Assembly (NCBI GenBank): GCA_030628755.1
Contig: DAOVQH010000099.1
Coordinates: 1 to 8,050, forward strand
Direction: 5' to 3'
Source: Candidatus Cloacimonadota bacterium
GTDB lineage: Bacteria; Cloacimonadota; Cloacimonadia; Cloacimonadales; TCS61
Length of the DNA: 8,050 bases
The translations under genes and the position numbers were made by a program. This document shows, piece by piece, positions 1 to 7,401 of this stretch. The first letter of the stretch is position 1, and each line of letters starts with the position of its first letter. The notes under the pieces are model-generated. The model had not been told where the DNA came from. It saw only the letters and a list, made by a program, of their open reading frames with translations, and did no database searches.

Positions 1-1
1 G

Positions 2-3000
2 AATACTACCGGGACATCCGCTAACTGTGAATTGACCTACATAGGTTCCATCCAGTTCATATTTATAGAAGGCATTACCATTCCACTTTGTAGTGTACAA
101 ATAATTGCCATCACATTCCATGCCGGCTTCTCCCCCTCCAACGCCTACGGGATATGAGAACTGAAAATCAAATATGTCATCTGTTGGAGGTGTTCCATGA
201 GTGTGGCTGCTCGCATTCGGGTCACGATCGTTGATTGAAAACCCTTTGCGAACATTTGATATATTGTTCGAGGTTTTAGTATATTCACTTGAGTTTAGAC
301 TTTCTCTCGGATTTGAAACAGGACGGATTCTTGGTACTTTTCTTACACTAAATTCAACTGGATAGTCGAAGGTAATGTCATATACAAGATCACCTGGTCC
401 CTCGTTGGTAATTATAAATGTTTGAACTTCAGTCTCATCTGGATCAAGGTTGGATACAAGTTCAGTAACATTAACAGCAATTTCCGACCATAGCATTACG
501 ATATCCAGATTTGTTGTAGTACTTGCTTCAATTACTACATCTTCTATAAAGGCTGGAAGATAATATGCGGCTTCACATTCAACATCATAAGTCCCAGCAA
601 CAATACCGTCGATGAAGTAGTGTCCGTCATCACCGGAAGTACCGCTGTATAGACCTATTGTAATTTCGGCACCTGCGATCGGGATGCCGGTATCAAATTC
701 AGTTACATATCCCTCAAGAGAACCAAATGCTTGTTCATAGATACGAACATCATCTATATACCAGCCGGGATAAGTAACCGAGCTATCGGTTCCAAAGTGC
801 CATCTTACCAGAATATTCTCTCCAACATAGGCTGAAAGGTCGAATTCTACCAATACCCAGCCTGCTGAAGATTCCCAGAATATCGGTTCGCCACTTAAAG
901 GATTTGAGGTATTTGCTACTCCAGGATAACCTGTAAGTGGTGTAATTACCGACCATGATGTACCACCGTCTGTAGAGATCTTTACATTCCCACCATCATA
1001 ACCATATCCTTCAATATCATACCAGTGCCAGAAATCCAGCATGTAGGCAGTGGATACAACTCCTACAGGAATTGTAGTTTCTAACGTCCAGTTAGCACTA
1101 TTCGCATAAGCAGCTCCAAGAACTGTTGCCCATACATTTATTCCAGAGTAGGCTACTCCAGGTCCGGAAGTTGGTGCGCCCCATTGCCAGCCATTGGGAT
1201 TGTTACTTAGAAGGTAGCCATCATTATCTTCAAAATCACTGAAATAGTAAATGGAAAGTTGAAGAACAAAATCGAGTGTTACAGTGGTACCGGGATCAAT
1301 AACAACATCCTCTACAGTCTGAGGAATATACATAGGTAATGTGCAAGTTACATCATAAGTTTCTGCAACCATATTTTCTATAAGGTAATAACCATCGTCG
1401 TTGGTTACTGCATCATATTCATAACCGGCATCGCTTATAGCATTGATCTCTGCTCCTACAAGAGGATCTCCAGTATCTGCATCTGTTACAGTGCCGTCCA
1501 GAGCACCCAGAACAGCTGGATCCATGCCAATATCATATGTAACAACTACATCTGGAAGTACTTCAACCACACCTTGATAGTTGTAATATCCATCTTTAGT
1601 AGCAAAAATATCACGCATACCAGTAGTAATTGTCTCAAGTAAATATTCACCAGCTGCATTGGTAAAATCAGACGGATAACCTTCAATCCATACTTCTACA
1701 CCTTCAATTGGAAGAGCTGTAACATTATCTGTAACAACTCCTGCTACATCTCCATGTTCCAGAGTTTCAAGCAGAACATCATCAATATACCAGTAGTTAA
1801 TATTCCAGGAATAACCATCAAAGAAGAAAGCCATCTGGAAAGTGGGTGAACCAACATCAGGAGTATTGATAACAAATGTTTCAGTGGTTGCTGGAATAGA
1901 TGAGGGGTCTATTAGTTCCCAAGCAGTATTCCAGGTTGCTCCATCGCTTGTAGTAACAACACCAAGAGTATAAGCACCACCATAGTGATTTATACTATGT
2001 TTAAAATCAAGAATCAGTTCGTTAAAGCCTTCAGTATTTACAGGCATAGTACACATTCTTGAAATACCAGTAAAACTAGGTGCCCAGTTAAACCTAAGTT
2101 CGGGTGAGGTACCGCCAGCATTGACTGATGCAGAAGCAGACCAATTTTCCTGTCCTAATCCATCAATATACCATCCTGCGGGTGGAACACCGCCAGAGAA
2201 ATCTTCCATTATCAGAAGACCTGGACCAGCGAAAAGAACAGCATTAGAAGTTTCAGTACCACCATCTCCAACTAAATTATAAGCTTGAACAGTGTACCAA
2301 TAGACATCAGAAATAGGAATTGTATTATCAATATACTCAGTTGCAATACCTGTAAGTCCAAAAGGAACGATATCAGGATATCTTACAATATGGTATCCCA
2401 AGATAGGTTCATTAAAAGCACCACCATTAAGACCGGTAGTAGGATTATCCCAGGTAAGTGTTCCGGAAAGAACACCAGGTGATGTTTGTACTAACAACAG
2501 GTTTTCTACAAGATTGGGAACATCTTCTCCAACCCAGGTGCTTACAGTTACGCCAAGACCTTCACCAAAATCGTTGAAACCTATAACTTTGTAAGCATAT
2601 ATTATACCGGAAGCAGGAACTGCAGTATCTAAGTAACTCCCGGGACCACCAATTACAGGAGTGGTATCAGTGTAGATAAGTACATCATCACGATATACTC
2701 TCATCTCATCAAGGTCGGTCAAGGGTTCACCATTTACTTGAACTGTTGGGCATACCCAGTCGATCTGAGCTTCCAAAGCTCCACCTGCATCCGGTGTTAC
2801 AACTACGTCTGTAGGTGGGCCTGGTGCCAGGGGATGTGCAGTAGGTGCTAATTCATAAGCAGCTATCAAGTTCGGGTCTTGTTGGATATTAACCAGAAGT
2901 ACGAACAGATCCACATCATTTACATATGTAGCAGCACCACCTGCAATACCATCATCAAATCCAGGTACATCAGAACAATTATGAGTTACACCTGTAAAAG

Positions 3001-3679
3001 TTTGAGTAGCTATTTCAAATTGATGAATTACAGAACCACCAGTTTGAGAGAATAACCATAGATATGGCCCATCTGCTGTCCAGGGATCATAGGCATTACC
3101 ATACAAACTTTGGACAGTAGGATTAATGTTACCATAGATCTGAGCTCCGCTCATTGTAATAGCACCCAGTTCGTCCCAGTTACCAATCCAGAAACCTCCA
3201 TTATCATCATCAAGAGTGGGGTCATATGCGATATGTCGTACTCCACTAACACCAGCACAAGTTACAGGAATTGTTCCAATAAGTGTCTGTGCTTCAAGGT
3301 CCATGATATTAATCGTCATTGAAGCAGAACTTCCATAGAAATAGGTGCCATCATAAGCCATATCACGAATACATGTTGCACCAGCGATATCAAATTCTTC
3401 TATAAAAGTACCTATCATGTCGAATTTATGGAATGTAACATAACCTGTTCGCCAGTCAGATGTAAAGATATGAGTTCCATTTGTTTCAAGACCAGGGTTT
3501 CCAGCATCTATATCAAAGAAGTAGTAGAGAATATCCCAAGTGTCTCGATTAGGAGCAATAACTGGAGCTGTGCTGATATTCGGGCTTATATCATTAATCA
3601 CAGGTGTTTCTTTCGTCTTTGCTAAAAGACAAGTACAAACTAATAAGCCCGTCATAAAAAAAATTAAAACACGTTTCAT
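2..3679 (-). CDS. Giant secreted multidomain protein (propeller, FN3, anchor-J and carboxypeptidase-regulatory-like modules), C-terminus outside window
   Basis: The frame is open from the ATG at 3679 to the window edge: 1226 residues, no stop, C-terminus missing. The ATG has an AAGGAG site 5 nt upstream. Residues 1-20 look like a Sec signal peptide (MKRVLIFF, then a hydrophobic stretch, then AKTKE); the cysteines at 15 and 17 lack a proper lipobox. Approximate modules: beta-propeller-like repeats 44-280; two fibronectin-III-like domains 285-385 and 389-482; a MAM-like/'choice-of-anchor J' domain 486-639 ending in WYIDDV; two carboxypeptidase-regulatory-like domains 642-719 and 721-806; a second anchor-J domain 807-982, again ending in WYIDDV; a third regulatory-like domain 984-1061; a BACON/ASPM-like Ig domain 1062-1119; then a second propeller from about 1165. 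Proteins of this style are exported cell-surface or extracellular proteins and often end in a T9SS-type sorting domain, which would lie outside the window. Substrate is unknown; carbohydrate or protein binding is a guess. Module names come from pattern recognition, not a search. Confidence 0.9.
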   Translation of the reverse strand, partial: MKRVLIFFMTGLLVCTCLLAKTKETPVINDISPNISTAPVIAPNRDTWDILYYFFDIDAGNPGLETNGTHIFTSDWRTGYVTFHKFDMIGTFIEEFDIAGATCIRDMAYDGTYFYGSSASMTINIMDLEAQTLIGTIPVTCAGVSGVRHIAYDPTLDDDNGGFWIGNWDELGAITMSGAQIYGNINPTVQSLYGNAYDPWTADGPYLWLFSQTGGSVIHQFEIATQTFTGVTHNCSDVPGFDDGIAGGAATYVNDVDLFVLLVNIQQDPNLIAAYELAPTAHPLAPGPPTDVVVTPDAGGALEAQIDWVCPTVQVNGEPLTDLDEMRVYRDDVLIYTDTTPVIGGPGSYLDTAVPASGIIYAYKVIGFNDFGEGLGVTVSTWVGEDVPNLVENLLLVQTSPGVLSGTLTWDNPTTGLNGGAFNEPILGYHIVRYPDIVPFGLTGIATEYIDNTIPISDVYWYTVQAYNLVGDGGTETSNAVLFAGPGLLIMEDFSGGVPPAGWYIDGLGQENWSASASVNAGGTSPELRFNWAPSFTGISRMCTMPVNTEGFNELILDFKHSINHYGGAYTLGVVTTSDGATWNTAWELIDPSSIPATTETFVINTPDVGSPTFQMAFFFDGYSWNINYWYIDDVLLETLEHGDVAGVVTDNVTALPIEGVEVWIEGYPSDFTNAAGEYLLETITTGMRDIFATKDGYYNYQGVVEVLPDVVVTYDIGMDPAVLGALDGTVTDADTGDPLVGAEINAISDAGYEYDAVTNDDGYYLIENMVAETYDVTCTLPMYIPQTVEDVVIDPGTTVTLDFVLQLSIYYFSDFEDNDGYLLSNNPNGWQWGAPTSGPGVAYSGINVWATVLGAAYANSANWTLETTIPVGVVSTAYMLDFWHWYDIEGYGYDGGNVKISTDGGTSWSVITPLTGYPGVANTSNPLSGEPIFWESSAGWVLVEFDLSAYVGENILVRWHFGTDSSVTYPGWYIDDVRIYEQAFGSLEGYVTEFDTGIPIAGAEITIGLYSGTSGDDGHYFIDGIVAGTYDVECEAAYYLPAFIEDVVIEASTTTNLDIVMLWSEIAVNVTELVSNLDPDETEVQTFIITNEGPGDLVYDITFDYPVEFSVRKVPRIRPVSNPRESLNSSEYTKTSNNISNVRKGFSINDRDPNASSHTHGTPPTDDIFDFQFSYPVGVGGGEAGMECDGNYLYTTKWNGNAFYKYELDGTYVGQFTVSGCPGSI

Positions 3680-3684
3680 AATTT

Positions 3685-3690
3685 CTCCTT
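3685..3690 (-). promoter_or_regulatory. Ribosome binding site of the giant secreted protein
   Basis: The minus strand reads AAGGAG followed by AAATT and then ATG, a near-consensus Shine-Dalgarno sequence with 5-nt spacing. It fixes the start at 3679, just before the signal peptide. Confidence 0.8.
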
Positions 3691-3752
3691 TTATTATTCA
3701 TTAATTTTTCATTTTTATATTTTCGATGATTTGGATCAAAAGTAAAAAAACC

Positions 3753-3766
3753 TAATTTCGAAATTA
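3753..3766. repeat. 14-bp perfect palindrome in the leader of the secreted protein gene
   Basis: TAATTTCGAAATTA is its own reverse complement. On the minus strand it is followed after GG by a run of seven T. An AT-rich stem without a proper loop would be a poor terminator. It could instead be an operator for a dimeric regulator of the downstream gene, but nothing else supports that. Confidence 0.4.
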
Positions 3767-3852
3767 TCACTTTATCTTTTTCTCTACGAAATTAAAATCA
3801 CTTATTATCTTCTAAATATCAATGTAAATTTAATGATATTTCATATATTACC

Positions 3853-3882
3853 TATAGATTAAATTACATTAATATTTGTCAA
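3853..3882 (-). promoter_or_regulatory. Possible sigma-70-type promoter of the giant secreted protein gene
   Basis: The minus strand carries a perfect TTGACA (3882-3877), an 18-nt AT-rich spacer and a weak -10 match TCTATA (3858-3853). TAATCT at 15-nt spacing is an alternative. This would give a 5' leader of roughly 165 nt. The -35 match is exact, but chance matches are common in such AT-rich DNA and the -10 is poor. The organism's own promoter consensus may also differ from that of E. coli. Confidence 0.35.
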
Positions 3883-3900
3883 ATCATTTTATTATATTAT

Positions 3901-4200
3901 TTATTTGCTTTTCAATTCTTCTTCATCTTTAAAGAGAAATATTTCTTCTCCTTGCTTTTGCATCCCCAATTCTCTGGCTTTTTTTTCCCATGTTTTTGCA
4001 TCTTTTTCCAGTTTTTTATTTTCTTCACGTAAGCGTTGGTTCTCTGTTTCGAGATTTTCTATATTGATCTTTAGTTCATTCAGTTTCTTTTTCATTTTAT
4101 ATTTCCGATAAAAACTGGAGCTGTCAATAACCAGAATATAAATAAGAAGAATAAAAATTATAATGTAGTAAATAAGTTTCTTTTTATTTATTTTTTTCAC
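3901..4200 (-). CDS. FtsB/DivIC-like septum formation initiator protein
   Basis: This 99-residue protein has the classic FtsB/DivIC layout: a short basic cytoplasmic N-terminus (KKINKKK), one transmembrane segment at about residues 9-26, a charged Leu/Glu/Lys coiled coil at about 36-75, and a C-terminal block matching the family pattern (EKKARELGM, then GEEIFLFKDEE). In the known family, FtsB/DivIC pairs with FtsL (and FtsQ/DivIB) to activate septal peptidoglycan synthesis at the division site; that role is inferred here. The start is a GTG at 4200-4198 that overlaps the TGA stop of the upstream gene (GTGA). No Shine-Dalgarno sequence is visible, which fits translational coupling. The next in-frame ATG (codon 36) would remove the membrane segment and is unlikely. 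FtsB genes often sit beside enolase, so this operon setting is unusual. Confidence 0.85.
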   Translation of the reverse strand: MKKINKKKLIYYIIIFILLIYILVIDSSSFYRKYKMKKKLNELKINIENLETENQRLREENKKLEKDAKTWEKKARELGMQKQGEEIFLFKDEEELKSK

Positions 4201-4832
4201 TTATAATTCAATATTATTGTTTGTTTTTTTTGAAAATCATCTTCAGTCAGTTCTACTTCGTTGGAATCAATCTGTCTGCAATCTGTAATTAATTTAAGAT
4301 ATTCTTCCTTTTTTGCAATGGGAAAATCCAGAACAGGAGTTTTATAGTGCATTGGGAAAACTATTGCTGGCTGTATTTTGTCAACAATGAACTTTGCAGT
4401 TTTGGCATCGATAGTATAAAATCCACCTACAGGTACAAATATCACATCGATTTTTCCAATCTTCTCGATGGTTTCATCAGATAGAATATGTCCCAGGTCA
4501 CCGCAAAACAAGAAGGATTTTCCTGAAATGACAAATTTCATTAGAAGATTTGGTCCCCTCTGGCTACCTCTCGAGTTATCATGCCACACTTGAAAGGTCT
4601 GGATATGAATATTATGAATGTCAAATTCCCCTCCAGTATTAACCACTTCAGGATAACCTTTTATTAAGGAAATATTGTTGTGGTCAAAATGATCGTGAGA
4701 ACAAAGCACAATATCTGCTGTTTCATTCTCCGGCATTGGATAGCCAATATCAGTAAAGGGGTCTATTATTATCGAAGTGTCATCATTCCATATTTTCCAC
4801 ATGCTGTGACCAAACCATTTTACTTTAATCAT
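4197..4832 (-). CDS. Metallo-beta-lactamase-fold metal-dependent hydrolase (UPF0173/UlaG-like)
   Basis: This 211-residue protein of the small MBL-fold class starts at an ATG with a strong AGGAGGT site. The metal-binding signature is complete: HDHFDH at 46-51 (H46, H48, D50, H51), H84 (WHD), D112 (CGDLG) and H162 (PMHY). There is also an N-terminal GHS at 8-10 and IDPF at 23-26. These fit the UPF0173/L-ascorbate-6-phosphate-lactonase-like branch (Lactamase_B_2/3), which lacks the extra domains of RNases J/Z or glyoxalase II. It should be a cytoplasmic enzyme with one or two Zn/Mn/Fe ions. The substrate cannot be read from the sequence, since the branch includes lactonases and phosphodiesterases. 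It lies 23 nt after the DUF362 gene and overlaps the septum gene, so it is almost certainly co-transcribed with both. Antibiotic resistance is not implied. Confidence 0.88.
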   Translation of the reverse strand: MIKVKWFGHSMWKIWNDDTSIIIDPFTDIGYPMPENETADIVLCSHDHFDHNNISLIKGYPEVVNTGGEFDIHNIHIQTFQVWHDNSRGSQRGPNLLMKFVISGKSFLFCGDLGHILSDETIEKIGKIDVIFVPVGGFYTIDAKTAKFIVDKIQPAIVFPMHYKTPVLDFPIAKKEEYLKLITDCRQIDSNEVELTEDDFQKKQTIILNYK

Positions 4833-4836
4833 ACTA

Positions 4837-4843
4837 ACCTCCT
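4837..4843 (-). promoter_or_regulatory. Ribosome binding site of the MBL-fold hydrolase
   Basis: The minus strand reads AGGAGGT followed by 4 nt and ATG. It is the strongest Shine-Dalgarno sequence in the window and lies inside the 23-nt gap after the DUF362 stop codon. Confidence 0.8.
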
Positions 4844-4855
4844 GTTTTAATAAAA

Positions 4856-5971
4856 TTACCTGATTAAAAACTTAGCTAAGAAACTTTTTTTAATATACAC
4901 TGCCTGATAAGGACACAACTCATGACAGCACATACACTTTATACAATTCTTATAATCAATCGTTGGTGTTTTATTCCCCTCTTTTATTTCAATTACCTGC
5001 ACTGGACAGCTCTCAACACAGACATTACAGAGTACACACTTTTCATTAAAATCAGGATAATACCTGAATAATTTACGAAAGGCATTCTTTAAAAAACTGG
5101 GAGAATAGGCAAGGATTTTTACTAAAGTTTTTACTTTTTTTATTTTTACCTTTTTGAAAATAAAGTTTTTCCATTCTTCTGGAATTACAATTTCATCCGG
5201 TTTGATATTATCTAAATCCAAACAAGCTGTAATGTATTGATTTTTCTCTGGATTGAAGCCCATCATTTTTGACGCAATATAATCAATTGCAGAAGCAGAT
5301 TCACATGCAAATATTATCCCGAAATTTCGAGGTTCTCCAGCAGAAGGACCCTCACCTTCCATTCCTTTTATGCCATCCATAATATTGAAGGTTACTTTCT
5401 CTCTCGCTATTGAATATAATTCTGTTATCACTTTTGAGAATTGAATAGGGTCAGGATAATCCCTGTGGAAATCAGATTTTTTCAAACCTGGAATTAAGCC
5501 ATAAAGGTTTTTTACTGCTCCTGTATAAGAAACCAGACTGTGGGTTTTGTATTTACTCACATTTATAACTGCATCAGCTTCCCAGAAATATTTCGAAGTA
5601 TTAAATTCAATTGTTTTTGCTTTCTTCGATACTACTCCACCCTTGCTGAAATTTACAAGCTTTATCTGATGTTTTTCAGCAAGTTCCTTCATCCCTGTTT
5701 CCTGCCATACTTTTGAAACAGGGGTTGTTCCACCCGGACTGTCACCCAGCATGATAGTTTTATTTTTTTCTTTGAGAATTGTAATAAGAGCATCAAGAAT
5801 TATGGGATGGGTGGTTACAGCTTTGTCCGGGGAAAATGCACCCAACAGATTCGGTTTGAGCAGGATGGTCTCTTTCCCTTCCAGCTTTTGCCAGAGAGAT
5901 GTTAATGATTTCAGGAAGTCATAAATTTTCTCGAAATCATAAGTATCAATTTTCTCAATAAAGACTTTCAT
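4856..5971 (-). CDS. DUF362 protein with C-terminal 2x[4Fe-4S] ferredoxin domain
   Basis: This 371-residue protein carries DUF362 at about residues 30-260: KPN at 39-41, THP at 54-56, GDSPGG at 76-81, KTH at 142-144, the block GAVKNLYGLIPG at 151-162, and MDGIKGMEGEGPS at 198-210. A bacterial-type ferredoxin domain follows, with two complete clusters: C312, C315, C318, C322 and C343, C346, C349, C353, each ending in Cys-Pro. It should bind two [4Fe-4S] clusters and move electrons, so it fits an anaerobe. DUF362 has no settled biochemical function to my knowledge, and none is assigned. No signal peptide or membrane segment is visible, so it is probably cytoplasmic. The start is the ATG at 5971 with a modest AGGT site 5 nt upstream. 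It sits 70 nt after the FAD oxidoreductase gene and 23 nt before the hydrolase gene. A redox link with the FAD enzyme is possible but unproven. Confidence 0.9.
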   Translation of the reverse strand: MKVFIEKIDTYDFEKIYDFLKSLTSLWQKLEGKETILLKPNLLGAFSPDKAVTTHPIILDALITILKEKNKTIMLGDSPGGTTPVSKVWQETGMKELAEKHQIKLVNFSKGGVVSKKAKTIEFNTSKYFWEADAVINVSKYKTHSLVSYTGAVKNLYGLIPGLKKSDFHRDYPDPIQFSKVITELYSIAREKVTFNIMDGIKGMEGEGPSAGEPRNFGIIFACESASAIDYIASKMMGFNPEKNQYITACLDLDNIKPDEIVIPEEWKNFIFKKVKIKKVKTLVKILAYSPSFLKNAFRKLFRYYPDFNEKCVLCNVCVESCPVQVIEIKEGNKTPTIDYKNCIKCMCCHELCPYQAVYIKKSFLAKFLIR

Positions 5972-5993
5972 TCTTACCTATATTCTTTTAGCT

Positions 5994-6019
5994 CGTTACG
6001 AAAGTCCTCTTTCGTTACG
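5994..6019. repeat. Hairpin in the gap between FAD oxidoreductase and DUF362 genes
   Basis: ACGAAAG-TCCT-CTTTCGT forms a perfect 7-bp stem with a 4-nt loop. It extends by three more pairs beyond a single T-T mismatch. It fills much of the 70-nt gap between two genes of the presumed operon. No T-run follows on the minus strand, so it is not a standard terminator. It could affect mRNA stability or relative expression, or be one more short repeat like those at 7237-7872. Confidence 0.6.
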
Positions 6020-6041
6020 TAATAAGAATTACTCTAAGGCA

Positions 6042-7196
6042 TTATTTAAACTGTTCCATTCCTGTAAAATCTCGATAAGGATCAAAGCTTTTCAAAGTCC
6101 TGTGATCTTCATCTGTTAGTTCATCTGTAATAATTCTGGTTATGAGTTCTCCCAAACCCGGACCAAGCATAAATCCCTGCCCGCACATTCCAACTGCGTT
6201 AATAAAATTTGGAACTTCTTTTGTCTTGCCTACAATAGGAAATCCATCCGGTGTCATTGGATATTGACCTCGCCAGGTTCTGCGAACTTTAAGATTCTTA
6301 AGTCTTGGATAGATTTGAACCATTCTTTTGGAACACATGGGAAGAAATTCTGAAGTAGCATCATTATCAATTCCTAAAATTGAAGGTTCGGGAGTAATGC
6401 AAAATACAACCTGTCCTTCATCATTCTGATAAAAATAGAAATTTGCAGAACCAGGACCCCTGCGCATATCTACAACCATAGGTTCAAAAAATCTCTCAAC
6501 AGGTTCAGTGATACCTGCTTCGTGATTATCAGGAGTAACAGGTAAATCTAAACCTAACATTTCACCAATTTCTTGGGCATTATTTCCAGCAGTATTCAAA
6601 ATAAATTTTGTTGAGTACTTTCCTTTATCAGTAGTCAGTCCGGTTATGGAATTATTGTTCATTTCAATATCAACGACGGTTTCCCTGTACTTATATTCTG
6701 CTCTATATTCCAGGCTTTTAAAATAGAAGGCATTGATAGATAACAGTGGTGAGCAAGAACCATCTTCAGGTGAATATGTTGCTCCGCGAAGATTCTTCAT
6801 CATAATACCGGGAACCAGTTCATTATATTCATCTGCAGAAATCCATTTGATATTTAACCCGAATGAATGCTGAATTTTCATCAGGTCTTTCAGCATTTTT
6901 TCATCTTCTTCTGTATAAGCAGGATAACTATATCCATTACTCAACCAGCCGATATTTTCTTCAAACTTTTCTTTCCACGTTGAAAAAATCTCGATACTAC
7001 GTTGACAGATTCTAATTTTTCCATAATCGGAATGAGTTGCCCTGATACCGCCTATAGCCTTCTTATTATTTTCTTGCCCGGGAGAAGAATGAGGATCAAT
7101 GACCAGAACTTCCAATTTTTTCTCTGCCAGAGACATGGCTGCTGGAACGCCAACAGATCCGGCTCCAATTATGATCACATCGTAGATAGACACCAT
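6042..7196 (-). CDS. FAD-dependent oxidoreductase, DAO family (sarcosine/glycine oxidase-like)
   Basis: From the ATG at 7196 this protein has 384 residues, typical for the family. An N-terminal Rossmann FAD site is clear: DVIIIGAGSVG with G11, G13 and G16, and an acidic D34 at the end of the second strand (VLVIDPH). A conserved GGIRATHSD block follows at 49-57. The C-terminus has the DAO-family signature RTWRGQYPMTPDGFPIVG at about 306-323 and GMCGQGFMLGPGLGELI at about 335-351, which pack around the flavin. Relatives oxidise secondary or primary amines (sarcosine, glycine, proline, dimethylglycine) or are dehydrogenase subunits. The exact substrate and electron acceptor cannot be told, and in an anaerobe a non-oxygen acceptor is likely. 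A TTG at 7229 would add 11 residues, but it has no good ribosome site, while the ATG has AGGAG 4 nt upstream and starts just before the first beta strand. It is the first gene of the presumed operon. Confidence 0.9.
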   Translation of the reverse strand: MVSIYDVIIIGAGSVGVPAAMSLAEKKLEVLVIDPHSSPGQENNKKAIGGIRATHSDYGKIRICQRSIEIFSTWKEKFEENIGWLSNGYSYPAYTEEDEKMLKDLMKIQHSFGLNIKWISADEYNELVPGIMMKNLRGATYSPEDGSCSPLLSINAFYFKSLEYRAEYKYRETVVDIEMNNNSITGLTTDKGKYSTKFILNTAGNNAQEIGEMLGLDLPVTPDNHEAGITEPVERFFEPMVVDMRRGPGSANFYFYQNDEGQVVFCITPEPSILGIDNDATSEFLPMCSKRMVQIYPRLKNLKVRRTWRGQYPMTPDGFPIVGKTKEVPNFINAVGMCGQGFMLGPGLGELITRIITDELTDEDHRTLKSFDPYRDFTGMEQFK

Positions 7197-7200
7197 TTTA

Positions 7201-7205
7201 CTCCT
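7201..7205 (-). promoter_or_regulatory. Ribosome binding site that decides the FAD oxidoreductase start
   Basis: The minus strand reads AGGAG, then TAAA, then ATG at 7196-7194. This supports the 384-residue form over the 395-residue form starting at the TTG at 7229, which would place this site inside the coding region. Confidence 0.75.
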
Positions 7206-7212
7206 ATTTATC

Positions 7213-7243
7213 CCGGCGAAGTTTAACAAAGCCGGATTTCGCC
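7213..7243. promoter_or_regulatory. Alternative hairpins in the FAD oxidoreductase leader
   Basis: Two stems share bases and cannot form together. One pairs CCGGC (7213-7217) with GCCGG (7231-7235). The other pairs GGCGAA (7215-7220) with TTCGCC (7238-7243). They lie 8 nt or more upstream of the AGGAG site. They could modulate translation, or simply be leftover repeat sequence. No known riboswitch class is recognised. Confidence 0.35.
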
Positions 7244-7262
7244 ACTAAGTCACCCCGATACG

Positions 7263-7303
7263 GTTTACCCCGTCCGTTCTCCGTAGTACTACGAAGGATG
7301 AAT
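7263..7303 (-). repeat. Short interspersed repeat, copy A (FAD gene leader)
   Basis: On the minus strand it begins ATTCATCC, then TCGTAGTA, and ends ACGGGGTAAAC. Copy B at 7564-7602 has the same ends (ATTCACC, TCGTAGTA, ACGGGGTAAA) with a divergent centre. Copy A also contains a perfect 12-bp palindrome, CGTAGTACTACG (7282-7293). It lies about 65-105 bp upstream of the FAD gene start, so it is in that gene's leader or promoter region. Confidence 0.6.
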
Positions 7304-7352
7304 TGGATAACAATCTGTTATTTCGTTATATTAGTGAATTAGATTCTATCCT

Positions 7353-7386
7353 ACGGGGTTTACCCCGTCCCGAATGCTTTCGGGAC
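7353..7386. repeat. Tandem overlapping GC-rich hairpins
   Basis: ACGGGG-TTTA-CCCCGT (7353-7368) forms a 6-bp stem. GTCCCGAA-TGCT-TTCGGGAC (7367-7386) forms a perfect 8-bp stem and shares two bases with the first. The word CCTACGGGG flanks the pair (starting at 7350 and at 7401). The stem core TCCCGA/TCGGGA recurs at 7775-7790. These look like a small dispersed hairpin repeat family. No T-run follows on either strand, so neither is a classic terminator. Confidence 0.65.
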
Positions 7387-7401
7387 TGGGGTCACACTTT
7401 C

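Larger units (their letters stand above)
3680..3900. other. AT-rich spacer between septum gene and giant secreted protein gene
   Basis: This 221-bp gap is extremely AT-rich. It holds the ribosome site of the downstream gene, a possible promoter at 3853-3882 and a 14-bp perfect palindrome at 3753-3766. I see no convincing rho-independent terminator for the upstream operon, so read-through into the secreted protein gene is possible. Confidence 0.7.

Noticed and set aside
2285..2482. Short plus-strand open frame of 65 codons, and similar ones at 3110-3322 and 3428-3625
   Set aside because: They lie antisense inside the clearly coding secreted protein gene, lack ribosome sites and have Ser/Asn/Thr/Ile-rich, shadow-like composition.
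3744..3766. Palindrome plus T-run on the minus strand as a terminator for the operon
   Set aside because: The stem is almost all A-T and has no room for a loop without losing pairs. It also lies about 135 nt past the last stop codon, downstream of the candidate promoter.
3905..4111. Plus-strand open frame rich in Ser and Phe
   Set aside because: It is the antisense shadow of the Lys/Glu-rich coiled coil of the septum gene; the composition follows directly from complementing AAA/GAA codons.
4197..4832. True beta-lactamase or RNase J/Z
   Set aside because: At 211 residues, with a GHS N-terminus and only the core MBL metal motif, it fits the small UPF0173/UlaG-like branch. The extra domains of RNase J and the helical arm of RNase Z are absent.
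7002..7226. Plus-strand open frame of 74 codons
   Set aside because: It is antisense to the FAD-binding N-terminus of the oxidoreductase and has no family resemblance or ribosome site.
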